From Lithodes maja (Eukaryota > Arthropoda > Malacostraca > Decapoda > Lithodidae): a stretch of 64,000 nt of DNA. Positions within the stretch are counted from its first letter, which is position 1; each line of letters starts with the position of its first letter. Below the pieces are notes generated by a model. The model was not told the origin of the DNA and did not search any database. It was given only the letters and a program-made list of their open reading frames with translations. The stretch covers positions 1 through 64,000 of the forward strand of contig JBAKBP010013194.1 in NCBI GenBank assembly GCA_037953745.1, in the 5' to 3' direction. The position numbers and the translations under genes were made by a program. Shown here one piece after another: positions 29,576-40,592 of this stretch.

Positions 29576-29997
29576 TTAACCCTCCAGCCCCGGGGGCTAT
29601 AGCTCGCGACTGTGCTGTGGTACCGGGTGTTTTGACGATCTTTGGGCTATGTTAACTCCTCTGTCAGTCAATGAATATGGCATGTAATGTTGTGAATAAA
29701 AAAGAATAATGTTCCACAAACCTTCCTCTGTCGAATGGCGTTGAGTAGAGGTCTCTAGCCCCTCTGGTTGCATAATGGTGAGCGCGGGAAGACGAGTGCT
29801 TTTCGGCGGAAAATTCTTCCCGCGTTCGGACGCGTCGCCCCGGCCATGGCTACGACGCACCTAGCCGCTCGTCGCGCCAAAGTATTTATCTCCCTTAGAC
29901 GATTTTAGTGTTTGATATTGAGAATGTGATGTTTATTTGATATTTTTATAGTTATTTTGAGGCCAATTATATAAAGTATGTTTATTAGGGTATCAAT

Positions 29998-30672
29998 GTC
30001 ACTGATATTGCTAATTTTCACTCGATACCGTACATTTTATTAGTAATTGAGGTAGGTTATTGTTGTATTAGGCACTGATTATTCGTTATCACAGGTGTTT
30101 ATTATACTTTGGCCATCAAATATTAGGTCTTGTGTCACTTTCACTCTGACAAATATGCTTTAGAGAGTGTCACTGTCACTGATAATGCTCATTTTCACTC
30201 GATACCGTACATTTTATTAGTAATTGAGGTAGGTTATTGTTGTATTAGACACTGATTATTCGTTATCACAGGTGTTTATTATACTTTGGCCATCAAATAT
30301 TAGGTCTTGTGTCACTTTCACTTTGACAAATATGCTTTAGAGAGTGTCACTGATAATGCTCATTTTCACTCGATACCGTACATTTTATTAGTAATTGAGG
30401 TAGGTTATTGTTGTATTAGGCACTGATTATTCGTTATCACAGGTGTTTATTATACTTTGGCCATCAAATATTAGGTCTTGTGTCACTTTCACTTTGACAA
30501 ATATGCTTTAGAGTGTGTCACTGTCACTGATAATGCTCATTTTCACTCGATACCGTACATTTTATTAGTAATTGAGGTAGGTTATTGTTGTATTAGGCAC
30601 TGATTATTCGTTATCACAGGTGTTTATTATACTTTGGCCATCAAATATTAGGTCTTGTGTCACTTTCACTTA
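29998..30672. repeat. About 176-bp tandem repeat, about four copies
   Basis: Units begin CACTGATAATGCTCATTTTC and include CGATACCGTACATTTTATTA, TTATCACAGGTGTTTATTAT and TTAGGTCTTGTGTCACTTTC. They are nearly identical, so the expansion is recent. The array lies in the non-coding side of the piggyBac, where the related GTGAAAGTGACAC motifs are found in other copies. Confidence 0.93.
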
Positions 30673-30945
30673 GTTATATGATTTGTAAACGTTTTATATA
30701 AAATTTATTGCGTCTTTTTTCACTGATTTATATATTTCTATAAGTTCTAATCATATGAATGTCACTTGGTATATACATATGTGTCACTTTCACATATTAT
30801 TATGGTGTAATTGTATTTGTATCAATTTTCTCATAATACAGTACATGACTTTTGTATAACAATAAATTGATTTACTTCCACTTTTTGCCTATATATAATT
30901 ATAGTGTACATATTGTCATTTTATTTGGCAATTTCAGTATGATTA

Positions 30946-33690
30946 TTAGAACTCCAGCTTGGAGTGGTAATCAAAGAAGCACTCTAAAGCACAGAGTGCC
31001 ACCTTGCACTCCACACACTCCATGGTTGACTTTTTACCTGACCTCGGCCTCACCCTGCTGTTGTAGCAGACATGGCACCGCTTCTGCTGCGTTCTTCCTG
31101 ATTCATTCTGAGGCAGGGAACCAAGCCTGTGCCTAATCAAGTATTGAGCACACTGCAAGCGGTCAAGAACGGCGGGCCCAGGATGTGCCACTGCCCTCTG
31201 TGGCGTAGCATACTTCTCCAGGAGCTCCGTCAACACCTGCTTTTGGAACCTCCGCAGGCTATTGAACTTCATGGGTGTGTTCACATTCCGAAGCTTGTAT
31301 ATATTGTAGGCATTCAGAACTGACATGTCCACCATATACAAAAAGAACTTTTTGTACCATCTGCACGAGGTACGCAGGCAGTCAATGAAGCCTATCTGCA
31401 TGTCGGACTTGTCCACCAGCCTCATGTTGATGTTGTAGTCCAGGACAGCATCGGGCTTGGTCACCCTGGCCTGGTGCGGCGATCCACCTTGCCAGTCTCC
31501 ACCATTTCCCCCTTGTGGATGGTGCTCAGGAGGTTGACCTTCCGCTGGTCGTGCCAGTGGATAGCCAGAATGGGCCCCAACTTCTTCTTGAACACATCAC
31601 CTTTTTTGGTCTTTGGAGGGAAAGGTGGCATGCCCTTCCTTTTCCCTCGTACTGTGCCTACAGTCCCCGTCTTGCGCTCATGCAGGTACTGTGAGAGAGT
31701 GGGGGACGTGTAATAATTGTCCGTGTAGAGGACATGATTCTTATGAAAGTAGCGGTCCATCATGGCTTGCACCACTGCTCCGCCAAAGCCAATGAGGGGG
31801 TCCACAAGCAAGTCCCCTTCCTTCCCGCTGTAGACCAGGAAGTCCAGGACATAGCCAGTTTGGCAGTCGCACAGCACAAAGAATTTTATGCCAAAGCGAT
31901 GCCAAAGCGAAGCTGAGTTTTCCCCGGAACAGCACAAGAGACTCGTCAATGGCGACCTTGCGGAAGGGCTTGAAGTAGGAGGTGAAGCGTTCTCGCATCA
32001 TCTCGTACAACGTCCTAATCTTCCACAGCTTGTCACCGAGGTGGACGTCGGTGTTGGTGACAAGATGGAGCGCTGCGAGGATATCAAGGTACCGGTCGCG
32101 AGACATATATTTCCCGAAGGCAGGGGTGGATATCAGATCATTGGTGATCCAATAGTCAGGCAACCTATGCTTCTTGACATGAGGCATTAGCATGGTGAGT
32201 GCCAGGAACACCATGAACTCTATATGAGTCACTGGGGTCCACTGCCTCATGTGGCCCTTGGTCACCTTGCCCAAAAAGTGGACCTGGAATTGGTGCTGCT
32301 TATTTGTCTCTTTGACAACATAGCCTACCACCTCCTCATCAAAGAAGGCCTCAAATAGTTCGTGTGGTGGAGCATTGGGGCCTGCAGGAAAATTGGGGGT
32401 AATGCCTGAACCCTCCAGTACCTCATCAAAAGCTGGCACATCAGGGTTGCATCCATCCCCATCAACTACGTCTTGCCACTGAAAAACGTAGAATGGGTCT
32501 TGTCTACGCTGACGAGGAGCTCCAGCTGGTGGCCCAGCACACCCACGGCCAATTCGGGAGGCGCGCGCCCTAGGGCGGCGAGGGCGTCGGCCAGCACGAC
32601 GGGCAGCACGACGCCGGGCCAAGCGGATGGGTCGAGGGTCGTCGATGTCCATATAGTCATCGTCAGAGTGGTCATCTTGCCCTGACGGTGGACCTATGTA
32701 ATCATGGCCAGAGTCTTCAGAGAGGTGCCCTTCATCATCAGTGGCCCCCACATAATCTGGCGGGGAACCAGTGATGCGTGGGCGGCGTGCGAGTGGGCGA
32801 GGTGGGGAAGGAGTGGCAGGTGAGGCTGTGTCCCCCCGAGGTCCTGGGCTCCTTGGCCTGCGACGAGTGACAGAAAGCAATGCTTCACTGTCACTAGGCC
32901 CAGGTATTGGTGATGCGAGCTCAAAGACTTCTTCAGGAAGACATGTTGAATGCGGGAGAGGTGGGGAGGACCGTGGGGAAAGTTGCGAGGGCGTATGGCT
33001 GGGGCCGGCAGGGGTGGACGCCGCGGGAGCCTCGAACAAAACTCTCTTACTTTTCTTAATTTTTTTGGTATATTTCCTGCCTTTCCCCTTTTCGGTAGCA
33101 GTATATCGCCTGTCGGGGGACCTAGGAGGCAAATAGGCCGAAAGTGGGGGGTCCTCAACCCTTGGCAGTGGTGGGGGTGGTGGGGAAGAATGCGGGGCAT
33201 CCGGGGCATCTTGGGTGGCGTGGGTAGATAAGGGAGACAATGGCGGGCGAGAAGGGTCACCACGCTCACCCTCACTCACAGCCTCATCCTCACCAATTAT
33301 TTTGGCTTGTTCCCTAGCTGCCGCGGCCGCCTTCTCAAGTATTTTCTGCTTATATAAGTGTAGCTTGAAAGGCGATTTACCTGGGGAAGGGCTTGGCGTC
33401 GTGTCACTTATGCGAAATTTGGTGAGTGACCTTGAACTCTCCCACTCACTCACTCTCTCAAGTTCACTGTCTTTAGGTAAACCAGCTTCCTCAACAACTG
33501 GTACATCACCTTCATCACTCTCATCACTGTCATGTTCTCTCGCAAATCCCAGGAATTGCTCTTCTTTCTCACTCTCATGGCCATAATCACTCGACTTATA
33601 ATTACTGGAGTAGTCACTGACTATATCATCAACAATATACTTGGCATCAGCACGCTCATATAGTCTCAATACCTCCGGGAGATAACACAT
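30946..33690 (-). pseudogene. piggyBac family I transposase (two frameshifts)
   Basis: The start is the ATG at 33688-33690. Residues 1-350 are acidic and low-complexity, with Pro/Ser-rich and Arg-rich (RRRAARRAGRRPRRPRARA) sections. The catalytic domain follows: ITPNFPAGPNAPPHELFEAF, FLALTMLMPHVKKHRLPDY, KVAIDESLVLFRGKL (Asp 1), VLYTDNYYTSPTL (Asp 2), and KPDAVLDYNINMRLVDKSD (later Asp). The C-terminal Cys-rich domain has CHVCYNSRVRPRSGK and ECVECKVALCALECF. An 11-bp tandem duplication (ATGCCAAAGCG, 31888-31909) shifts the frame after FRGKL. A second lesion near 31465 separates RRTRPG from KPDAV. The transposase cuts and pastes at TTAA; this copy is only two lesions from intact. Confidence 0.9.
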
Positions 33691-33989
33691 TTAGGCGATG
33701 GCGTCGGGGTAAGGCGCGACAAACTAGCACGGGCGTCGTAGGAGCACGGTATCGGACACAGCGGAATCACTATTTGGCGTACTGTCCATGATGGCGTTGG
33801 GGTAGATACTGTTGCTGTGGCGTAGTTTACGCCTGGTGGCGCCACCTACCCCTCCCACGATACCAAAAATTTACGTGGCAGCATTCGAGAAGCACTCACG
33901 CAAGTAATGGGCGTTCAAGAGCCCTTCCGGTTGCGCGGGCCGAGTTTGTTATGGGCGTTCAAGAGCCCTTCCGGGGTGGAAGGGTTTAA

Positions 33990-34597
33990 AAAAAAAAAAA
34001 ATCAGTTTCCGCATATGCTGAACCATCCAAAAACATGCTAAAAGGGATGTTTTAACGGGGGAGGTCGGGGGGGGATAGTGGGGGAGGGGTAGTATAACTG
34101 TAGATTTACCCAATGTGATAGTAGCAAACTGAATGTGAATGTATAAAACCGAATATAAAAATAACAAATTGAAAATAAATGAAAACAGTACAAAATCCGA
34201 GATGGGACATGGGAATGTAAATATGAATGTGAATAAGAATGTGTAAGATTTTCGCGAATGTGAATGTGTTGGTAAGATTACGTTGGCTGCCTTTGGATAC
34301 AATGAGGGGGGGGCTTTGCTCCCCCTCACCCCCCCATGACATATTGTCATCATCATATATATTGTCAGCAGGGGGCAAATAACCGAAAAAAATCGCTGTC
34401 AAAATAGACGCGAAGTTAACCGCGGCGATCGCCCTATGTAAACATGATGACCGTACGCCCAGAATCTACATCTATCCCTCCATAAATCCTGACGTCCCTT
34501 TATAGGAATTGGTGTGGAGGAGGAATAATACAGCTATAATAAGTTCCCATTTGTTTGCCTATTGCCGAACCTCGCAAGAAAGCGGTAGTTTGCGATC
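33990..34597. other. Unassigned repeat-like DNA
   Basis: It contains an A run, a G-rich patch (34054-34090) and an AT-rich section with GAATGTGAATGT-type repeats. The dispersed motif TTGGATACAATGAGGGGGGG follows at 34284-34325, with relatives at 35260-35310 and 35630-35680. TCAAAATAGACG at 34399 recurs at 16725 and 35325. No coding evidence. Confidence 0.45.
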
Positions 34598-35260
34598 GGT
34601 GACTTCGGCCCAAAAATATATTGGGCTGAAGTCACCAAAATGGGCAAAATTCTAGATCCGGTTTCACAGCGAATTTAGCGTTTTGTGTTTTTGTTTTTCT
34701 CAGTTTTCTTTAATATACAGTGTTGTTTTATACTAAGGACTGGCGGAAATGAGTACTGTATTTACCGATTAACCACAATCTAAAAACACGGCCCCCACTA
34801 GTGGGGAGGGCTATAAAGATCAGGGAAATTGCGGGGTAAAAGTCGAAAATAAGGGGTAATATTAGCCTAACCTATCCTAGTATTATAGGTGGGGGTTGCC
34901 GCCCCCACACCCCCCGCTGGTTTGGTATTAAAATAATAAAATATTGACGGTCGCCGAAAAAAAGACGATGAAGTCTACGGTATTTACTCCGCAATCTTCA
35001 GCTTTGGCTGTGGATAACAGGAGGTAAATATTAACCTTTTCACATTACAGTAATTATAATTCCATTTGCGCCACTACTGACCGATATAGGAAAGAAGTAT
35101 GGTACGGTACTGTATATGACAAATTTATAGAATCCATATACTGTAAATTGATGAGTGTGCTGTGAAACCGGATCTAGAATAATACCCCAAAATGGGTCGA
35201 GGTCACCAAGGATAGTAGTTTGAGATCACTGGGACGAAGTCACTGGCCCCCGATGATGAT
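34598..35260. repeat. Foldback element with GGTGACTTCGG ends
   Basis: A hairpin at 34598-34636 (GGTGACTTCGGCCCAA, spacer, TTGGGCTGAAGTCACC) is followed by TTCTAGATCCGGTTTCACAG at 34650. The last 21 bp (34650-34670) recur perfectly inverted at 35159-35179. GGTGACTTCGG resembles the terminal motif of the pogo-like element at 41878. The interior holds a satellite-family segment (CACTAGTGGGGAGGGCTAT at 34796) and a TTAGG/G-rich unit at 34866-34920. Confidence 0.65.
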
Positions 35261-35689
35261 AATATGTCATGGAGGGGGGGGCCAAAGCCCCCCCTCAACA
35301 TATTATTGTATCCAACGGCAGTCAAAATAGACGGGAACATGATCGCAAGCATCCGCCGCCACTCCGCGTAGTGTAAACAAGGCGGGCGGTACACTCGAAG
35401 TGCTCGAACTCTACATTCTTGCCGAAAGCCTCTCCACTACCAAAAATAATGCAGAAAATGCTCTATTAGACCTTAAATTTCTAAAAAATTGGGGAGGTCA
35501 TGCCCCCAGAACCCCCTATGGCGCTCGCCGCTGAATCGCGTGCATAGACTAACGAGTTCAGGAAAAAGAAAGACTTATCACATTCACATTTTATTGTTTT
35601 GACACCCTGCCTGGCCGAGGGATACAATAATGGATTCAGGGGGGCTTTGCCCCACTCCCCCCCCCCCCCCCATGGCTTATTGTCATGGT
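35261..35689. other. G-rich dispersed repeats, no gene
   Basis: Two copies of GGGGGGCTTTGCCCC/GGGGCCAAAGCCCC-type hairpins (35270-35300, 35640-35672) next to GATACAATAA. Nothing else recognisable. Confidence 0.45.
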
Positions 35690-36015
35690 AAAAATGTAGT
35701 GTATGGCCTTCTCCTAAAGAAAATGGATTTTTGAGCACAGACTAAACCAAAAGTTCACTACTGTATTTACATAGCTGGTCATTAACCTGATCTGGGGGCT
35801 GCCGCCCCCAGACCCCCACTGGTCTTGGGTTGAAAAGTTTATAAAAAACACATAGGCCTATCTCTTACCTCATTATTCAAAGTTTTGTATTTGGTTTAAT
35901 ATACACTTCCCAGGTCATTTTAACAGTTCTATTGCTTCTATATCATATACGGTAATACACCATAGAATACGTTTTTAATAACTAGAAAAAGAGGCCTTAG
36001 ATTAAACAATTACGG
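35690..36015 (+). repeat. R330 dispersed repeat, copy 2
   Basis: Runs from GTAGTGTATGGCCTTC through GCACAGACTAAACCAAAAG, GGGGGCTGCCGCCCCCAGAC, TTGTATTTGGTTTAATATAC to ACTAGAAAAAGAGGCCTTAG. It matches 39240-39577 over its whole length and, reversed, the split copy at 14190-14340 plus 16641-16695. Confidence 0.85.
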
Positions 36016-36094
36016 CGAATGTAACTGTGAGCGTGCGACTAGCCTAGCTATGTAAACAAAGCGGACGGTAGCCTACGCCCGCTAGGCTAACACA

Positions 36095-36520
36095 ACTCGG
36101 ATAAAATTTGGTCAATATTTACGAGCCGCACCGCAGCTGGGATCTCATTTCTAATGGTAGTTTTGGGTTCCTATCATTTTATGCTTCATTGCTATATAAT
36201 TGTTATCCACCGGAATTTTTTTTTTTTTTTTTTTTTTGTTCTTGGCTTTATTTATTTATTTTTATTTTTTTGCATTAACCTAACCTAAATGTATTTGGGG
36301 GCTATTAGGTTAGGTTAGGTTTTTTGAATAGGTTAATTAATGCTAAAAAAAAAATAAAGCCAAGAAAACAAATATTTTCCAGTGGATAAAAATTATATAG
36401 CAATGAAGCATAAAATGATAAGAACCCCAAACTACCATTAGAAATAAGATCCCAGCTGTGGTGCGGGTCGTAAATATTGACCTAAAATTTAAGACAACCC
36501 GGATAGGCTACCGGTACGAA
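36095..36520. repeat. Foldback (hairpin) element with about 190-bp arms
   Basis: The left arm 36095-36285 (AACTCGGATAAAATTTGGTC, ACCGCAGCTGGGATCTCATT, CATTTTATGCTTCATTGC, TTCTTGGCTTTATT) recurs inverted at about 36345-36518. A spacer containing TTAGGTTAGG separates the arms. The left arm contains a T run (36219-36237). A MITE-like foldback; no protein. Confidence 0.85.
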
Positions 36521-36779
36521 CCCCATCGATAATTATCAGTGTTCTAGAAGTTTCATGGACGATAGTTTGTTGGTGTAGGGCCTACATGTAATTACCATCG
36601 CAAATTCACTATAAGTGAAATACGAGACACTGTTGGATTGTTCACCCATAGGCTAAACAGGGAATGTGAGCTGAGTTTAGACTGTCGCGCTCCCATAAGC
36701 AGGGAACGTGAGCTAGGTTAGCTTTATCCTACTGTTCACACGTTATAAGTCGTTGTGATAGGTTAGGGGGTCTAGTATA

Positions 36780-37817
36780 GAAGCTAAAGAAGTGGATCTG
36801 GAACGCAGACAAATAAACAATAAAATAAGGTGGGAGACAAGGAGGGGGGTGAAGGAGAGGGAGAGAGTCTAGAGAGATTGCTAGAAATGTGAAGGATAAT
36901 CCAAAAATATTCTGGAAGTACATTCAGGAAAAGTTAACAAGAAGAGTAGGGATCCCAGAGCTGGTAGGGGGGTTGGATGATGGGAGTAGAGCGGAGACTG
37001 ATAAGGAGAAAGCAGAGGTGCTGGGGAAATCCTTTGGGGGGGTACTAACAGTGGAGTCGGATGATGCAGTGCCTACTATTCCCATCAAACAGGCACTGGC
37101 ACTAGAACTACAGTAACAGAGTTTTCCCATGCTAGAATAAGAAGGGCTATAGAAAAAATGAACAGAAGTAAGTCCCTGGGACCGGATGGATTCTTCGTAA
37201 GAATCATAAAGGAAGGAGGTGAGATGTTGGTAGAGCCATTGAAAATGTTATTTGAGGAATCGTTTAATACAGGACAAATCCCGATGGACTGGAGAGAGGC
37301 GAACATAACAGCTATATTTAAGAAGGGAAAGAGAAATGACCCAGGAAACTATAGACCAGTCAGTTTGACAAGTGTTGTGTGTAAACTCATGGAAACGGTA
37401 ATTAGAGAAGGAATAATGGAGCATATGAAATCAAACCAACTTTTCAGTGGGAGACAGTTCGGATTCTTGCCGGGGAGGTTGACGGTACTACAGCTAATTA
37501 CGGTGGTAGATGATTGGATGCAAATTCTAGAGGATGGTGATGTAATAGACGTGGTATATTGCGATTTTATGAAGGCCTTCGATAAGGTCCCACATAAAAG
37601 GTTAATAGAGAAAGTTAGAAGCTATAATATAGGGGAGAAATGTGTGAAATGGATAGAAGCCTTCCTGAAAGATCGGAGACAGAGGGTAGTGGTGAATGGA
37701 ATAGGCTCGGGGTGGAGGGAAATTACAAGTGGGGTACCTCAGGGATCTGTGTTGGGACCACTACTGTTCGTTATATTTATCAACGACTTACCTGAAGTTA
37801 TAACTAATGGAAGTGAG
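36780..37817 (+). pseudogene. CR1-like LINE ORF2, RT N-terminal part
   Basis: Translates as NPKIFWKYIQEKLTRRVGIP, a frame change near 37116, then NRSKSLGPDGFFVRIIKEGG, NPGNYRPVSLTSVVCKLME with DPGNYRPVSL, QFGFLPGRLTVLQLITVVDD, YCDFMKAFDKVPHKRLIEK, and SGVPQGSVLGPLLFVIFIND. The sequence stops at NDLPEVITNGSE, where a Merlin-type element begins, and continues at 40439. A CR1-type RT of a family different from the intact copy at 9420. Confidence 0.85.
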
Positions 37818-37859
37818 GGAAAAACTCCATTTATTGGTCACCAATTTTCCCATGGATTT

Positions 37860-38545
37860 TTTTACTTTTCCCTGTTAGTTTTCATCAATATATAGTGTTT
37901 AGAAATAATTAGAACCCTCGGCAAAACAGTTTTCCCCATTATACAACGATCTTAAGACACGCCACCCGATAGTGGGGAGGGCTATGAAGTACAGGGAAAA
38001 TGAGGGGTTAAATGCGTAAAACAGCGATACAAACGTATTCAAGCAAAACTTGGCTCGGGTTTGAAGGTATTTCAAAGGCCTAAAACCCAATATTTCGAAA
38101 ACCCGAGCCAAGTTTTGGCCAAAGCTGGCTCGGATTTTGCGAGTTTGTAAACAAACAAATGACAGTAACCTCATTTAGAAATTTGGCTCAGGTTTCCCAA
38201 AATTGCAAACCCATAAAACCCGAATTTTGGAAAACCCGAGCCAGCTTTTGGCCAAAGCTGGCTCGGATTTTGCGAGTTTGTAAACAAACAAATGACAGTA
38301 ACCTCATTTAGAAATTTGGCTCAGGTTTCCCAAAATTGCAAAGCCATAAAACCCGAATTTTGGAAAACCCGAGCCAGGTTTTGGCCAAAGCTGGTTCGGA
38401 TTTTGCGAGTTTGTAGACAAACAAATGACAGTAACCTCATTTAGAAATTTGGCTCAGGTTTCCCGAAATTGCAAAGCCATAAAACCCGAATATTGGAAAA
38501 CCCGAGCCAAGTTTTGGGAAAAGTTGGCTCTGATTTTGCGAGTTT
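37860..38545. repeat. About 120-bp satellite (GAGCCAAGTTTTGGCCAAAG), about four units
   Basis: After a family head (CCGATAGTGGGGAGGGCTAT, AGGGAAAATGAGGGGTTAAA), about 120-bp units repeat from 38100. They read AACCCGAGCCAGCTTTTGGC, AAAGCTGGCTCGGATTTTGC, GAGTTTGTAAACAAACAAAT, TAGAAATTTGGCTCAGG. Degenerate relatives lie at 19000-19746, 20721-20790 and 47830-47935. Non-coding. Confidence 0.9.
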
Positions 38546-39032
38546 TAACCCTCGGTTCCCGGATGACCTCTTGTACGCCCATAAAAAAGCATGTAACAGG
38601 TACCCGGAAGGCCTCTTATGCACCCATGACGTCACAGCCTGTGAGCTTGCTGTGCGAGGCGTCGGTCCGACGCATGTAAACAACAGCCGGCTGGACCGAC
38701 GCTCCGCATCTCCGGCCACAAGAAGGAGAGCGTCGCTTGTTCTTGTGTGCCTGTATGTTGTTGTTCAGTATCGAAAAGTGGTGTAAAGTGGCTGGTTTGG
38801 CCATAAAGTTATCTCCAATGAAATCATCATCACAGCTCACCCAGTTGACTTAGAGAGCTCTACTTAATGCCATTTTACAGGTAAATAACACAGCTACGCT
38901 TGGGGATGCGCGGGAATGCGGGAAGCAGTCTGATTAACGAATATACGGTAGCCTAGCCTAGACGTTTTTCGGCCAAAACACCCGGGTTTCGAGGAATATA
39001 TATATAATACATAACCGGGGCTGGAGGGTTAA
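38545..39032. mobile_element. piggyBac MITE M6
   Basis: TTAA at 38545-38548 and 39029-39032. It differs from M2 at only a few positions, so both transposed recently. Inserted at the end of the satellite array. Confidence 0.92.
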
Positions 39033-39117
39033 GAGTAAACAAATTACACTAACCTAATTTCGATTTTTGGCTCATGTTAAGCTATCATAGTGTTTACAAG
39101 TCTATACCCCTTTGAAA

Positions 39118-39195
39118 GGACATTAGCCTAACCTAACAACCTTACCTAACCTATCCTAGTATTATGGGTGGGGGCTGCCGCCCCCACACCCCCGC
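39118..39195. repeat. TTAGG/G-rich hairpin unit
   Basis: ATTAGCCTAACCTAACAACC, TTACCTAACCTATCCTAGTA, then GGGTGGGGGCTGCCGCCCCC and ACACCCCCGCT. One of about eleven dispersed copies. Confidence 0.9.
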
Positions 39196-39239
39196 TATTT
39201 GCATCTTTGACAGATTGTTTGTGTATTTGTCTGTGAAAA

Positions 39240-39577
39240 GGGGGTAATTGTTTAGTGTATGGCCTGCTAAAGAAAATGGATTTTTGAGCACAGACTAAAC
39301 CAAATGTTCACTACTGTATTTACATAGCTGGTCATTAACCTAACCTGGGCATCCTGGGGGCTGCTGCCCCCAGACCCCCACTGGTCTTGTGATGAAAAGT
39401 GATAAAAAACACATATCTCTTACCTCATTATTCAAAGTTTTGTATTTGGTTTAATATACACTTCCCAGGTCATTTGAACAGTTCTATTGCTTCTATATAT
39501 CATATAATACACCATAGAATACGTTTTTAATAACTAGAAAAAAAAGAGGACTTCGATTAAACAATTACGGAAATACC
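39240..39577 (+). repeat. R330 dispersed repeat, copy 3
   Basis: Full-length match to 35690-36015, including the GGGGGCTGCTGCCCCCAGAC core and the end CGATTAAACAATTACGG. Confidence 0.88.
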
Positions 39578-39960
39578 TTTAAACACGAGCCAAGTTTTGC
39601 TTACATAATTTTGTTTTCGCCGTTTTTAAACCCGCGAAAATATGAAAGCGTAATTGCATACCTTATTGAGATGTGGAGGGAGTAGGTGGGGAAGAGATGC
39701 GTCCACGTTTTCGACAAGGAGTTACGACGAGTAGTGGTTTTATTTCAAAACCAATAATGACCGCATCGCCACTGGTCTGCCGGTTCATAATAGTAACATT
39801 CGTTTGAGCAGAGTTTGCAGGAAACAGAGGTAGGCAAACAACCATGGTCAGTAAAAACCTTAAGGGCTGCACTATTGTTCCTTGTAGTGTCAATAATCAC
39901 TGAATGTGGGAGGGGTGAACAACCATTACAAGTGGCGTCCATGACTAAAGTGAGGAGAGA
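39578..39960 (-). pseudogene. Merlin (ISXO2-like) transposase N-terminus
   Basis: On the minus strand, LKVFTDHGCLPTSVSCKLC, then ECYYYEPADQWRCGHYWF and, after a stop, NKTTTRRNSLSKTWTHLF. The CxxC...WRC zinc-ribbon pattern followed by a basic Ser/Thr-rich segment is that of ISXO2-type N-termini (compare 4557-4925). No catalytic core follows, since R330 DNA takes over at 39577. Confidence 0.65.
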
Positions 39961-40438
39961 CTTAAATGAAGTTGTGTATCTGTGATTGGTTCAGTGCAAT
40001 GACGTAATCAAGGTCAATAAACTCACCTGATAGGTTGCTGGTTGTATGCGTGACGGAATCTATGAGTTTAATGACGTGGTCAGAAAAAAACCCCAATAAG
40101 AATCCAGAAGTGTCTCGTGACGTATTGCGCAGGAGTTAGGAAATGAAACTCAGTATTTCCAATGAGGATTGGCAGATGGCGTGATAGTATTACAAAAGTT
40201 GAAGGATAAAGCTCTCCAGTTCACGAAAAAATGGCGTCGCTGAAAGCCGCGCCGTCTATAAGAGAGTATTGACAACCGTTTTACGGTAGGTAGACATGTT
40301 GTTACCGTTTTTTTTAATAGGTTTTGCCGAGGGTTGAAACTAATTTTAATATGATGCTTAGAGCATATAGATTCCATATCTGTCTTCAAATATGTCAAAA
40401 TAATTGGTGACCAATAAATGGAGTTATACTGAAGTGAG

Positions 40439-40592
40439 GTATACCTGTATGCAGATGACACTAAGCTGTATAGAAGAGTGAGGAGTAGGGAAGATGTGGG
40501 TTTGCTTCAAGGAGATGTGGAGGGCATGAAGGGATGGTCTGAGCATTGGTTAATGCCTTTTCATCCAAAAAATGCAAGTACTGTACATGCGG
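40439..40592 (+). pseudogene. CR1-like LINE ORF2, RT active-site segment
   Basis: Continues the RT from 37817: VYLYADDTKLYRRVRSREDV, LLQGDVEGMKGWSEHWLMPF. YADD is intact. Similarity ends near 40592 (PKNAST), so the copy is also truncated at its 3' side. Confidence 0.82.

Larger units (their letters stand above)
29576..33989 (-). mobile_element. piggyBac family I, nearly complete element
   Basis: Left end TTAACCCTCCAGCCCCGG at 29576, right end GGGCGTTCAAGAGCCCTTCC, then GGTGGAAGGG and TTTAA at 33985-33989. Length 4.4 kb, with the transposase on the minus strand. The left 330 bp (CCGGGTGTTTTG, TCGAATGGCGTTGAGTAGAG) and the right GGGCTCTTGAACGCCCATAA (complement) match the TTAA MITEs. The motif ATGGGCGTTCAAGAGCCCTT is duplicated near the right end (33908 and 33953). 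This is the best candidate for the source of mobility for the MITEs. Confidence 0.88.
37818..40430. mobile_element. Merlin-like DNA element with 8-bp target duplication
   Basis: GAAGTGAG occurs at 37810-37817 and 40431-40438. The ends share ACTCCATTTATTGGTCACCA in inverted orientation (GGAAAAACTCC... and ...GGAGTTATACT). Removing the element and one duplication restores GGA AGT GAG GTA TAC CTG TAT GCA GAT GAC of the RT. An 8-bp duplication, GG-start ends and a Merlin-type N-terminus inside fit the Merlin superfamily. The rest of the transposase has been replaced by satellite, MITE and R330 insertions. Confidence 0.8.

Noticed and set aside
29998..30672. CRISPR-like array
   Set aside because: Units of about 176 bp are contiguous without unique spacers; this is an ordinary tandem repeat in a piggyBac.
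39663..39942. Two independent small proteins
   Set aside because: They are two frames of one decayed Merlin-type N-terminus, recognised from CxxC...WRC.
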